Source: Chaetorhynchus papuensis (taxonomy: Eukaryota; Chordata; Aves; Passeriformes; Rhipiduridae). From it: 64,000 nt of DNA. The DNA is taken from the NCBI GenBank assembly GCA_013396525.1, contig VWYX01000891.1, positions 176,633 to 240,632 on the forward strand. Reading direction: 5' to 3'. How positions within the stretch are numbered: the stretch's first letter is position 1; the number at the start of each line of letters is the position of its first letter. The notes beneath the pieces are model-generated. The model had not been told where the DNA came from, ran no database searches, and saw only the letters and a program-made list of their open reading frames with translations. This document shows positions 37,320-49,030 of this stretch, piece by piece. The translations under genes and the position numbers were made by a program.

Positions 37320-40300
37320 ATGGGTTTGCCTCTCGATCAGATGGAAGAATTGCGTCTCTACCAGCAAACTCTTCTCCAGGACGGACTCAAAGACATGTTG
37401 GACCACAACAAGTTTCTGGACTGTGTCTTAAAAGTCAAAGGGAAGGAGTTTCCCTGCCATCGGCTGGTGCTGGCAGCCTGCAGCCCGTATTTCCGGGCAA
37501 TGTTCCTCTCAGACATGGAAGAGAGCAAGAAGAGGGAGGTCAGCTTGGAAGATGTCGATCCAGATGTCATGGGCAAGATCCTCCATTACATCTACACCTC
37601 CGAGCTGGAGATCACCGAGCAGAACGTGCAGGACATCTTCTCCGTGGCCAACATGTTCCAGATCCCCTCCATCTTCACCGTGTGCGTATCCTTCCTGCAG
37701 AAGCGGCTCTGCCTCAGCAACTGCCTGGCCATCTTCCGGCTGGGATTGATGCTGGATTGCGCCCGGCTGGCCGTGGCCGCCCGGGATTTCATCTGTGACC
37801 GCTTTGCGCTGGTCTCCCGGGACGAGGAGTTCTACCAGCTCTCCCCCGACGAGCTGATTGCCGTCATCTCCAGCGACTCCCTCAACATCGAGAAGGAGGA
37901 GAGTGTCTTTGAGGTGGTGATGAAGTGGGTGGGGACCAAGGACCGTGAGAGCCGGCAGAAGGCCTTGCCTGTCATCTTTGAAAGCATCCGCTTCCGCCTC
38001 ATGCCCAACGACTACATCACGGACCACGTGGAGAAGCACGCCATGGTCAAGTCCAGCCCGGAGCTGCTCAAGAAGCTGCAGATGGTGAAGGACGCCCAGA
38101 AAGGCAAATTCACTGTGGTGAAGAAGAAGAAAGTGAAGAAGAACAGTGAGAATCAAGCGAAGGAGAATGTTGTCAATGGAGCGGTAGATGAAGGAGAAGA
38201 TACAGAGGAGGAGGCTCTCCCTGGGATCTTGAATGACACGATGCGCTTTGGGATGTTCCTCCAGGACCTTATTTTCATGGTGAGCGACAGTGGGGCTGTG
38301 GCCTACGACCCCAATGCCAACGAGTGCTATTTTGCCTCCCTGTCTACTCAAATCCCAAAGAACCACATCAGTCTGGTGACCAAAGAGAATCAGATCTTCA
38401 TTGTTGGAGGAGTGTACTACAATGAAGACAACAAAGAGGATCCCATGAGCTCCTACTTCCTACAGGTACTACCTTTATCTTTCTTTTTTTTCTTTGGCCA
38501 CTTGGGAGCATCACCAGGCTTTAGCTTCCATGTAAAGCCAGTAATATTTATTGTCACATGATGTTAAAATGAAAGTTGTAAATGAAGGAGAAGCATCTGA
38601 GTTGCTTTACTAGAGGTTCTTCTCCCTTTATTTTTAAGGCAGGTGCCACTGAGGGGTGGTTCTGGTAGTTGAGGAAGAAGGTTTGAAGGAGTAGGAAATA
38701 CAAATGAGCCTTCCCGATTCAAATCCTGAATGGAGGATTGTTTAGAATAGTGAATTTGGCCCAGCCCTGGCTGCCGTAGGGTTCATGAACTGGGAGGTTC
38801 ATGGCATCAGACCCAGGTTCTGCTTTGCATCTCCCGTGTTCCCTGGTTATGAACTCCAGCAAACCCCAAGGGTGACGCTGGTGCCAAAAAAGGAGCAGCA
38901 GCAGCAGCAGCAGCAGCAGCTGCAGCCACAGAACAAACACCCCAAGGACACAGGGCATGTCCTACGTCCCAACATGTGCCCCATTCCTGGTGCTGTTCCT
39001 GCCCCTGGAGATGGGTTTGTTCCAGCTCAGAGTCTGTGCCTCGGCCGTTCCCATCCTGTGAGGGGGAAACCACCATGTGGTGTCTTTGGGGATACTCCTC
39101 AGGGAAAGTGGCTGTTCTAACTCAGCAGTGACCAAACTGTGGCTGGATTGAGCTGCACAGGCAATCTGAGCCCCAGCCTGGGCTGTAGCCCAGATTTCTC
39201 TCCCTGTAGACAGCTGAGACAAGGCGCCTACCCTTCCTGCTGACCCCAAGAAATCCAGTAAATCCTCTGTTCTTCCTCCCATACCCAGAAATACTTTTTT
39301 TTGTTCCTCTCCATGGCTTATGTCTTCTGGGAAGAAACAATAACGTGTCCCAGGCTCACATCTTCTGGGGAAAACAATAACATCTCCAGGCAGAAAGGAT
39401 AGAATGAGGGTGGTTGCCAAGTTGAGACACAGAGCCCTGATGCCTCCCTTGACTCATTGCCCTCATCAGTAGGGCTGCACATCATGCAGGGACCATGCTT
39501 GTCCTCACCTGGGAAGGGGCAGGAGGTTGTGCAGGCCAGTTGAAGTCCAGGGAATGAGAAGCCAGGAGGAAGAATCCCCAGCCCTGGAAAGCAGGAGGGA
39601 GTGGGGAAGCTGTGGAAATGCTGGGGGTGTCCTGTTTGAGATACAGCCTTTCACACTGGACAGTCCATGATGACAGAGATGTGTCCAACCCCATCTTACC
39701 TGTGCAGAGCAGGCAGATGCATTCAGCCCAAACCTGTGCCTAAAGGTCAATCTTCCCAGCAGAGCTGGAGCAGGGTCCAGAGAGGTCACAGAACCTCCAC
39801 AGAATCATAGAATGGCCTGGGTTGGGAGGGACCTTGAAGATCACCTAGATCCAAACCCCTGCCGTCAGCAGGGACACCTTCCACTAGACCAGGTTGCTCA
39901 GAGCTCCATCCAGCGTGACCTTGGACACTTCCAGGGGTGGGGCAACACTGGAAACATTCCTTGGAAATGTTTAATATTTGGCTGCCCAAAGCCCTGGCAA
40001 TCTTCTCTTAACTCCAACTCTGTGCCCCTTTGAACATGGGGGTTGGATGAAAGACCTTTGGAGGTCCTTCCTCCAAAAGTACTCTGTGGTTCTAAGCTGC
40101 AAACAGCAAGATTTATCTATTCAGCTCCCAGTTTGCCACTGACTCAGTGGTAAATGCCTTGAGCATCGTGAGGTCATTTTTAGCTCTTCCCCACAAGAAG
40201 GGAACAGTGGTCCTTCCACACCTCGCTGTGTCACTTGTGCTTGGAGAATCAGACAAGTCCTGGGGCTGGAGAGTGCCATCAGTTTGCAAATGTTTCATTT

Positions 40301-43300
40301 ATTACCAGTGTCATTTTGTAGCTCATGGTTTTTGTATGAGCAAGAGAAGTTTTGAGCCCTTTTTTTCAGCTGAAACGACACAATTAGACATGAACCTCTA
40401 TGACAAGCTCTTGAACCACTGTGCCACAGCTCCCTACACCTTCTGACTGTTTCTATCCTCCCAAATTTCACATTCCCCCTGCTGAAGCTGGGGCCACTGG
40501 GTCAGGGTTAATTTAGATTTAAGGACAGGCACCAAAATATAAAAATGCTGATTAATCCCGGGGGCCTTGCAGATTTTGGCAGGAGCAAAATGATTCCATT
40601 GACATTTCAGATGGAAAAGGGTATCCTTTCTTTGTCACTTGAAAGATTTATGGCTCGAAAACAATTCTGAAATCCATCAAGAAGCAGGAACCATCCTGAT
40701 GACTGAACCGCTCAGGGTTGCACTATAAATAACACATGTGTGGACCACAGCTTACAAAGAGACAAAAACCACAGGCACCCAGCTGAGGCCGAGCCTGTGG
40801 AGCCAACCCATGAGGCTGAAGCTCCTTGGCCTGAGCCCACAGCAAAGAGTGCTCCCAGGCAATGCTGCGTCACAGCTTCATCCTGCAGTCCCACTAAATT
40901 GGCTGCAAGACATCCCTCCCTCCTCTGTCAGGCTACATATAATTTTTTGCCCCAGTTCCCTTTAAGCCACAGTTCTCAGAGTCCTCAGTCCCAGATTTTT
41001 AATTTTTTTTTTTTTTTCTGGTGGGAGATGAGGCAATGCCTTGATCTACGGATGTCCAAGGATTTGGTGATCTGATCCAGCAGTCTGCTAATCTGTCAGA
41101 TGGGTCTGGCACACTTTATCTGTGTAGCCAACATTGCTGGCACCACCCTGTTACCTGGCAGAGAGGGAGAATACCAGGATGAAACACTGTGAGGTGTTCT
41201 ACATACGAAAAGGTTCAGGAAAATTTCCAAGTTTGAAATGCTTCCAACTCTTCCAGTCCCAAGAAAAATTCATTGTAAGTCCAACATGGAAGTCTTTCAC
41301 CCAAAGATGACCGAGCTTGTTCAAAGTTCCAAGTTTCAAGGGGAGGCTCAGGAGGTTGTAACCAGGTGGGTGTTGGCCTCTTCTCCCAGGCAACCAGTGA
41401 CAGGACAAGAGGACAAGGCCTCAAGCTGCACCAATGGAGGTTCAGGTTGGACATCACGGAGAATTTTTTCACTTGAAAGGTGTTCAGGCATTGAGATGGG
41501 CTGCCCAGGGAAGTGGTGGAGTCACCATCCCTGGAGTTGTTCAAGAAATGACCAGAGGAGGCACTTAACACCATGATTTAGTTGGCGAGGTGGTGACTGG
41601 TCAAAGGCTGGACCAAATGGTCTCAGAGGTATTTTCCAACTTTAATGCGATTCTATTGATGCCTTAGGTTTTAACTTTTATATTTTTCAAACCCTGCACT
41701 GCCCAGTGTGGAACTCTGAGGTTTCCTGGAGCCTGTTCATTTCTGCTCTCTCCTGCTGGGCACACACAACAAAGCCTCTCCGGGCCTGCTCTCCAAGGAC
41801 ACCCAGACCCTCCTAGGCCCAAAATGTAGAAACCAAAGAGCCTCTGAGGGGGGCAAGCTGAGGGGAATTCCATCATTAAACTGAAGCTTTAATTGGAGAA
41901 TGAACCCTGAGATGCAAATGAACCAAACCTATAAAACTGTGAAGAACTCGTGACCTGTCGTCCATCTCGGGGCCCATCTTGGCAGCAGCCTCTGGCTCCC
42001 CAGGGGTACCTTTGAAGGCCTTTCCAATAAATCCCCACCTTTATTCTCCTTACTCCTGTCTAGTCTCTGTTTTTAGGTGGCCTCTCAAGGCATCACTATG
42101 AAGTCCCAGCTTTGATGAATAGAGCAGAACATGTTGCTGCAGACCCGTCTCTGCTCTTACTCCTTGTCATAAAAGGTTTATCATACAATATGTGGCCTGG
42201 GTTTGCTCTCTGATCTCCCATCCTGCTCCAGGTGACAAAGGCACAGCCCCAGGAACGTCGCACAGAGTGCTGCTGGGGTGACCAAGCTGCACATGGGAGC
42301 AGAGTTCCCCCTCATCCTCTGCACCCTGACTTTTGCTAACCAAACGGGCCTGGTGAGCACTCACTAATGACCTTATGTTCCCTTCCAGTACGACCATCTG
42401 GACGCAGACTGGCTGGGGATGCCCCCGCTGCCCTCCCCTCGCTGCCTCTTCGGCCTGGGAGAGGCAGAAAACTCGATTTTTGTGGTCGGAGGGAAGGAAC
42501 TGAAGGAGGGAGAGAAGACCTTGGATTCGGTCCTGTGCTACGACCGGCTGTGAGTGCTCAGTGCGAGGGTGGGGCAGGAGGGGGGTTAGAGGAGAAGGTG
42601 GAGCAGCTGCCATGCAAAGTGACTCCAGCTCTCCAGGGGTCAAAAGGTTTGGGAGAAGGGCTTGAACTCTGTATCTGGATGCTGGGACTGCCTCGAGCAG
42701 TGCCCTGGGGCTCTGAGCTGCCTCACTCCAGCTGCTCTGTTTATTGAGCCTCCTGGCGATGGAAGCCTTTGTGGGAATATTTTGTTGTCTGGGACTGATA
42801 TTAGTAGATGTTCATGTGAGACATGTACAGAGGAGTTTTTCCCTCTGCTAAACCTTCTGCTCTTGCCCATTGATTAAAGGTTCAGTGACATTCACTGTGG
42901 TCTCACCAAAAGAGGTTTGAACAGAAAAGCTTGTTTTTAAAATTTTCAGATGTGCCACAGGATGGCTCATCCTGATTGATATCAGGCTTAACATCCGATT
43001 ATTTTTGGACAATGGGCTCTGACCCATGCTAGCTCGTGAGCTTTATTAAAAGGCACCATCCTGTTCTGCTCTCAGGAGACAGAAACTTCCAAAGCCTGCT
43101 GCTCTCTGCCCCAAAGAGACAGAGCAGCAGGCATCAACAAGCCTTTGCTTGGTCTATATTTAGCTGTGTGTGCTTCCAAGTCTGTTTCATAGGCAGAGAT
43201 TTGAAACCAGTTCCATTCCCACGGAACGGGGCATTTATCTGCCCCTGCAGACTCTGGGAAAGAATTTGTCTGCCCCCGCTAAGTGCTCAGGGGGTGGTTT

Positions 43301-46300
43301 GAGTGTCAATTTGCAGCTGGTAGAGATGTGATCAGCATCACTTTATCTCTGGTTTTATTTGGTTGACATTATTCCAGCACGATTCTGACTGACAGTGGCT
43401 GAACATGAGCCAGCTACGTGCCCAGGTGGCCAAGAAGGCCAGTGACATCCTGGATGTATCAGCAGGACCGTGGCCCTCAGGACCAGGGAAATGTTTCTTC
43501 CTTTGTGCTGGGCACTGGTGAGGCTGCACCTCAAATCCTGTGTCCGGTTTTGGGCCCTTCATGACAAGAAGGACATTGAGGGGCTGGAGGGATCCCAGAG
43601 AAGGGAGCAGAGCTGGGGAATGGTCTGGAGCCCCAGGAGCAGCTGAAGGAGCTGGGGGGGCTCAGCCTGGAGAAAAGGAGGCTCAAGGGGATGTTATTGC
43701 TCCTTACACCTACCTGAAGACCAAGAGTAGGGATGCTGAAGAAAATAATGGATATTAGCACAAGTACTCTGCATATTTTATTGTCACCCTTTTTTTAGGA
43801 TCACAAAATTTACTGGCTGAGCCTGTCTCATTGCAGACCTTGTGTTTCTGACATTGAGTCCAGCCCTGTGCTCACCTCTAGGTCTGGGAAATGCCATCTC
43901 CTCTAAGTGTCACCCAGCAAGCTACAAATCCTTTTGCTTCCCATCTTTCTCTGAGCCAGGTCCTTCAAGTGGGGTGAGGCCGATCCCCTTCCCTACGCAG
44001 TCTATGGCCACGCAGTGGTGTCACACAAGGATCTTGTCTACGTCATCGGGGGCAAAGGAAGTGACAAGTAAGTCAAAAAACAAGAGAAAATCAAGGAGTC
44101 AATCCCCCAAACCAGTGGGAGTGCAGAGTTGGTACCTCCTCAACCTGGTTTAAGGAGGGCTGGATGGGCTGGGAGATGTGGATCCTTCCCTCCCAGCTCA
44201 CCTGCAGCCCTTTCCAAAACCTTAGGAAGCCAACCGGGACATCAGGAAGGTGGCAGTGTCCTTACAGGAGAAAGAATGTGTTGCCCCATCCCTGGGAGCA
44301 TGATGGATGGGGCTTTAAGGAAAACTGGTCTAGTGGAAGGTGGCTCCATCCATGGGGGTTGGAATGAGATATCTTTAAAGATCCTTCCAAATCAAACCAT
44401 TCTGTGTTCCCCTTTGCTCACAAAAAAGTAAATGCCATGCAGACTGGGAGAGGCACTGAAGAGCGAGAAGCCCCTTCACTTTTAGGGTCTCCTGCCTTGG
44501 ACTTGTGGAGCAGAGTGGTCTCAACAGCCAAATCCAGATGTGTATTATTTACAACAGGAGGGAAAAACCTCATCCACCCTGACCCCACCCTGCCCTCCTG
44601 CAGGGGACGAGCTCAGCAGGAAAAGCCTCTCAGGAGCATCACAGTGGCTGCCTTGCAGGGCACTAATGTGGGAGTTTGCAGAGCAAACATCCCACAGTGC
44701 AGCAAAGATTGGTCCTGCTTGGGAAGGGTTATGGTCTGAAAGGTGTGCATGTGCGTACATTCACACCTCACGCTGCCAACCCGGTGACAGGGATGTCACT
44801 GAGGATATTTTGCAGCATCACAGTGGATCAGGAGCACTAAAACAATGGCTGTGAGAGCTCCTGAGAGGCTGCTGGTTACATGGACCCGTATCCAGGTGTG
44901 TGAGCACAGAGCTGAGCTTTCAGGGCTCCTCTCCAAAGTAGGCCCAGCAGGAGGGACGTGTTACACACACAAGTGGTGACTCCAGGTGATGCCTTTTCCT
45001 GGTCTTAAAATCAAGAGGCAAACACGGTTAGAAGGGGAAAAAGGGATTTTACCTTGGTATTTATTTTAAGGATCCTTAGGTGCACCACGTCCAGGTTGAA
45101 TGCACCCCAATGCACCCCGCAGTGCCCACCCACCATAGATCTGGGATCACATTAGAGGTGTTACTAATTAGCACATCTATCAAAGATTCCCCAAGGAGAG
45201 GCTCCAGTGAGCCCCCCTCCCCAAGGAACCTTCCCCTGGATGGTTCTATCTCAGTTTACAAAATGTGTTCTGGAGAGGACCTTGGGCTCTGGGCACACTG
45301 ATCCCTGACTACGAAGCTTCTAAAATGTTCAGTGTCCCAGCTTGACAAACAAGTCCAAGGATGTAGGCAAAAAGCACCAAGAATACATAAGTTGTAAAAA
45401 AGGTTTAACAGGGGTATAAAAGAAAAGGCAAAAATCATCATGGCATCAGAGGCATGGACATCCTTGGGTGCACACCCAACAAAGGGTGTGTTCCTCCACG
45501 CATGCCAATGTGGAGGAGCAAAATCCTCCCTAGACACCCCACATTCTCCCCAGCAGACACCCCCAAATCCCCAAACTGCTGCAGTGCAAAACCACCCCCT
45601 GGCAGGCGACTGAGGCTCTTTTTCCCCTCTCATTTTTCTCCAGGAAGTGCCTGAAGAAGATGTGTGTCTACAACCCAGCCAAGTTTGAGTGGAAGGAGAT
45701 GGCTCCCATGAAAACTGCCCGCTCCTTGTTCGGAGCCACCATGCACAAGGACAAAATCTACGTGGCAGCCGGTGTGACCGACTCTGGTTTGACCAACTCA
45801 GTGGAGGTCTACGACATTGCCACCAACAAGTATGTCCTGAGTTGTGGTTACACAAGGAGTAGCTGCAGGTGTACAGTCAGCAATTTCCAGCCGTTCTGGA
45901 GTTTGTTTGTGACTCCTGATGCCCGTTCCTCCAGTTTATATGCCCATGGCGGGGGAGTTGGAACTGGATAAGCTTTAAGGTGCCTTCCAATCCAAGCCAT
46001 TCTAGGATTCTATGGTTCCTCAGGGAGCTGGGCATCACCAATGTCACTGTGGTTGGGCTGTGCATCAAATCAGGCTCATCCTCAAAGTGGTTTCACCAGC
46101 TGGTGCTGTCCTCGGGTTCCCTGAGAGCTTCGCCCAGCACAATGAACGCTCTGATTTTGGGTGGCTCTTGCAGCTGCAGTCCCAGCACTGGGACATACTG
46201 GTCTGATGCCTTTTCCTGGTCTTAAAATNNNNNNNNNNNNNNNNNNNNNNNNNNNNNNNNNNNNNNNNNNNNNNNNNNNNNNNNNNNNNNNNNNNNNNNN

Positions 46301-47940
46301 NNNNNNNNNNNNNNNNNNNNNNNNNNNNNNNNNNNNNNNNNNNNNNNNNNNNNNNNNNNNNNNNNNNNNNNNNNNNNNNNNNNNNNNNNNNNNNNNNNNN
46401 NNNNNNNNNNNNNNNNNNNNNNNNNNNNNNNNNNNNNNNNNNNNNNNNNNNNNNNNNNNNNNNNNNNNNNNNNNNNNNNNNNNNNNNNNNNNNNNNNNNN
46501 NNNNNNNNNNNNNNNNNNNNNNNNNNNNNNNNNNNNNNNNNNNNNNNNNNNNNNNNNNNNNNNNNNNNNNNNNNNNNNNNNNNNNNNNNNNNNNNNNNNN
46601 NNNNNNNNNNNNNNNNNNNNNNNNNNNNNNNNNNNNNNNNNNNNNNNNNNNNNNNNNNNNNNNNNNNNATCATCATGGCATCAGGTCCACATGCTCAAAG
46701 CAAAACAAACTTGAACAATGGTGATGGAAACAGCTGTCCCTAAAAACAGCCAGCGTATGGCCCCATCCCACCTAGGCCTGCACAACTGGATCTGTCACTA
46801 GTGAGCTCAGTAGTTAAATCCTGATTTGAGGCCCTCCTCAGTGTGGGGTGGCCAGGGTGCTCTAACTTGTCCCCTCTCTCAACGTGGCAGGTGGGACACC
46901 TTCACTGAGTTCCCTCAGGAGCGCAGCTCCGTCAGCCTGGTCAGCCTGTCTGGGGTGCTCTACCTGCTCGGGGGGTTCGCCACGGTGGAGACGGAGTTGG
47001 GAGAGCTGGTGCCAGCGGAGCTGAACGATGTTTGGAGGTGATGATCTTCCCCAGGGCTGTCCAAGGGAGCGTGGGAGGGATGTTAGTGATGAAATGGATA
47101 ATTTCTGTCTGTTTTGGTGCCGTCAGTGTGAGATGGATGTTGTCACCCCAGCACAAGGCTGCAGGCTCAGCGCAGGGTCACCTGGAGGGAAGTCTGCCCT
47201 GTGCTCTGCTGGAGGGCACAGTAGTGCTTCAGTGACCTCTCCCAGCCTCAAACAGCAACAGACCAGGGAAAACCTGCTCCTTTGGCTTTGTTGTGTGTTG
47301 ACATTTGCCTGGAGCTGGTTCCAGCCTCCCCTTTGGTGTGGAGCAGCATCTGTGCGATACTTCTTCTCCCTGAGAACGGCCACTGCTCAGGCTGGGAAGC
47401 AGATAGGCCTGGCTGGGAAGCAGAGAGTCTGGGCTGGGAAGCAGAGAGACTTACACTTGAGAGGAGTGGGCAGAAGGCACTTTGTGACAGCTGCTAATGC
47501 AGCGTTGGCTGCTCCTGTCCCTCAAGTCGGTGCTCTGGCACCCTCAGCAGGATCCTGCTGTCCTTCACCGTGAATGTCCCACCTTGGTGCCATCAACCCC
47601 TTTCCCAGAGGAAAAATATCCCCTCCCCTGCAAGACCACGTGCTGATATCCACGCCCCCCAAACCAGAGCACGCCTGGGCTGGAAGTCCCTGTGCAGCTC
47701 CCACAGATTCATGTGGCCAAATAACTCCTGTGGGACATCACACCAGGGCTCCCACCACTATGGAGAGCAGCTGGAGGGAGGGAGAGGAGTCCTTTCCTCA
47801 CTGTAACCGCGTGTCTGCCTCTCCCCAGGTATGATGAGCAGCAGAAGAAGTGGGAAGGGGTCCTCCGGGAAATCCAGTACGCCTCCGGTGCCACGTTCCT
47901 CCCCGTGCGCCTCAATGTCCTGCGCCTAACGAAGATGTAG
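37320..47940 (+). CDS. KLHL40: KLHL40, kelch-like family member 40, complete
   Basis: Exons: 37320-38465, 42389-42549, 43960-44067, 45644-45829, 46891-47037 and 47829-47940 (TAG). All phases agree; total 619 residues, near the human 621. ATG at 37320 (gtcaccATGG) gives MGLPLDQMEELRLYQQ. Domains: BTB about residues 33-100 (FLDCVLKVKG...FPCHRLVLAACSPYFRAMF), BACK about 135-237, a Lys-rich then acidic linker about 261-298, and kelch repeats from about 300 to the end, with YNEDNKEDPMSSYFLQ, GMPPLPSPRCLFGLGE and ARSLFGATMHKDKIY. KLHL40 rather than KLHL41 is indicated by GMFLQDLIFMVSD and the C-terminus LNVLRLTKM. Known role: muscle-specific BTB-kelch (CUL3-adaptor family) protein that stabilises nebulin and leiomodin-3; human loss causes nemaline myopathy. 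Introns carry CR1 tails, three solo LTRs and a GCA repeat. No frameshift or lost domain is seen; the N gap at 46229-46668 is intronic. Confidence 0.97.
38895..38920 (+). repeat. GCA (CAG) trinucleotide repeat in KLHL40 intron 1
   Basis: Nearly nine perfect GCA units, intronic. The frame through it (poly-Gln) has no splice support. Confidence 0.9.
39798..40095. mobile_element. CR1 composite: reversed fragment followed by a forward tail
   Basis: 39798-39950 is a reversed CR1 3' end starting cagaatcatagaatggcc. From about 40033 to 40095 the sequence reads like a forward CR1 terminus (gggggttggatg ... ctctgtggttct). Two opposed fragments in KLHL40 intron 1. Confidence 0.65.
41365..41656 (+). mobile_element. 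CR1 LINE 3' end interrupted by a solo LTR
   Basis: CR1 3' sequence (gacaggacaagagg...gtggagtcaccatccctgg) ends in gcgattctat exactly where the LTR at 41657 begins. Confidence 0.85.
41657..42095 (+). mobile_element. Solo LTR, family 1, copy 4, inserted in a CR1 tail
   Basis: A 439-bp element with a perfect CTAT duplication at 41653-41656 and 42096-42099. The left CTAT is part of the terminal ATTCTAT of a CR1 element, so the LTR landed in the CR1 3' tail and is younger. It is in KLHL40 intron 1, about 290 bp before exon 2. Confidence 0.9.
43505..43735 (+). mobile_element. CR1 LINE internal fragment
   Basis: The segment with gaggctgcacctcaaatcc, gggccettcatgacaagaag-like sequence and gaaaaggaggctcaagggg corresponds to the CR1 region shortly before the 3' UTR. 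In KLHL40 intron 2, about 225 bp before exon 3. Confidence 0.7.
44280..44407 (+). mobile_element. CR1 LINE 3' terminus
   Basis: A short CR1 end (ctagtggaaggtggctcc to aaaccattctgtg) in KLHL40 intron 3. Confidence 0.65.
44987..45448 (-). mobile_element. Solo LTR, family 2, copy B
   Basis: A 462-bp element closely matching 2728-3187, with the same TGATGCC/GGCATCA ends and orientation. The flanks (cagg on the left, agag on the right) do not form a 4-bp duplication, unlike the other copies. It lies in KLHL40 intron 3, 195 bp before exon 4. Confidence 0.88.
45935..46018 (+). mobile_element. CR1 LINE 3' terminus
   Basis: About 80 bp of CR1 end with cattctaggattctatgg, about 105 bp after KLHL40 exon 4. 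Confidence 0.7.
46204..46683 (-). mobile_element. Solo LTR, family 2, copy C (mostly assembly gap)
   Basis: The first 25 and last 15 bases match family 2, with N at 46229-46668 between them. A perfect GGTC duplication lies at 46200-46203 and 46684-46687. The gap size is close to the expected LTR interior. It sits in KLHL40 intron 4, after exon 4. Confidence 0.82.
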
Positions 47941-49030
47941 GGATTGGTCTTCTTTCCATGGGGGTCTGGGGCAAGGAGGGATGGGGGGAGATGGGGAGAT
48001 GCTTATCAGAGATGTGGCATCTGGACACTCTGCAGGACATTGCATCTGTGATTGGCGCTTTTTTTGTAGACGTGGGAAAGAGGAGGCAGTGTCTGGAAAA
48101 CCTCTGTGAACTTGAAGGTGCTCACAGGGTAATTGGAGAGGGGATCTGGAGCCTGCAAGGAGCTGGGGAAGACTGAGAAGCACGGAAAAATTGGTTATTC
48201 CAGTCTCAGGAGACAGGACAAATAGATCACACATTTTTCCACTTCTTTCTCCATGTTTTTCCCCATCTTTTCAACTGCTATTGAACCTCCCCAGCAAACA
48301 GTGGAGGCAGAAAGTGGAGCCTAAGTTGACATTCCCCAGGGAAGGAGGTCTACGAAGTATTTCCCCACCTAAGGTGTCTGTGAGCACGGTGTTCATTGGA
48401 GAGGAGAAGGAAGGGTCAAAGTCGAGTGGTACAGGAGAGACCTGGTAGAATTTGATGAGTTCCTGAGTGAAGAGGGTTCTTGGGATGAGACATTTAAAAG
48501 AAAAGATTGTGTGAGCAGTGGAAGGGCTTAGGAAATTGTAATAGAAAGCAAATAATCTCAGTTCTTTGCCTCCACCTTGACTTTGGAGTGATGAGAGGCC
48601 GGGAGCTGAGTCTCAGGAGGGGAGGAGTCATGCAAGTCATAAGGTAGGGAAGGGGGAGAGCTGGACAGGGGGAGGCCATGTGTGCTCATCTCCAGCTTTT
48701 TGGGCTCCTCATCTTCAATCACAGATCACAATGTCCTCACCTATGGATGGAAAAAAGCTGTTTTTTAGGGAAAGGTTTTATATTTTTGCTGTTTCTCTTA
48801 TTTTTAATGTTCAGACTTTTTTTTTTTTAAGAGTATTTTACTTTGCTAAGGGGATCTCAGATGTGTTTGGCTCAAAGAGAGCTTCTGACTGAGGAAAAAT
48901 GCGTATTTATTTTAAAGCTGTCAATAATGAAGTTTTGATGGAACTGTACTGGCAGCAGGACAAAGATCTGTTAGAGCAAAAATCTCCTGATGCCCACACC
49001 GTCTGACCAGTGGTTTATTTAAAAATAAAT
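47941..49030 (+). other. KLHL40: KLHL40 3' flank / probable 3' UTR
   Basis: Non-coding sequence follows the stop codon. The first AATAAA on this strand that I noticed is at about 49024, giving a possible 1.1-kb 3' UTR. No other feature is recognised here. Confidence 0.3.

Noticed and set aside
37509..38366. 285-residue minus-strand open frame
   Set aside because: Antisense shadow of KLHL40 exon 1; His/Leu-rich pattern reflects the codon bias of the real gene.
38785..39120. Poly-Gln frame over the GCA repeat
   Set aside because: Intronic, no splice support and no link to KLHL40.
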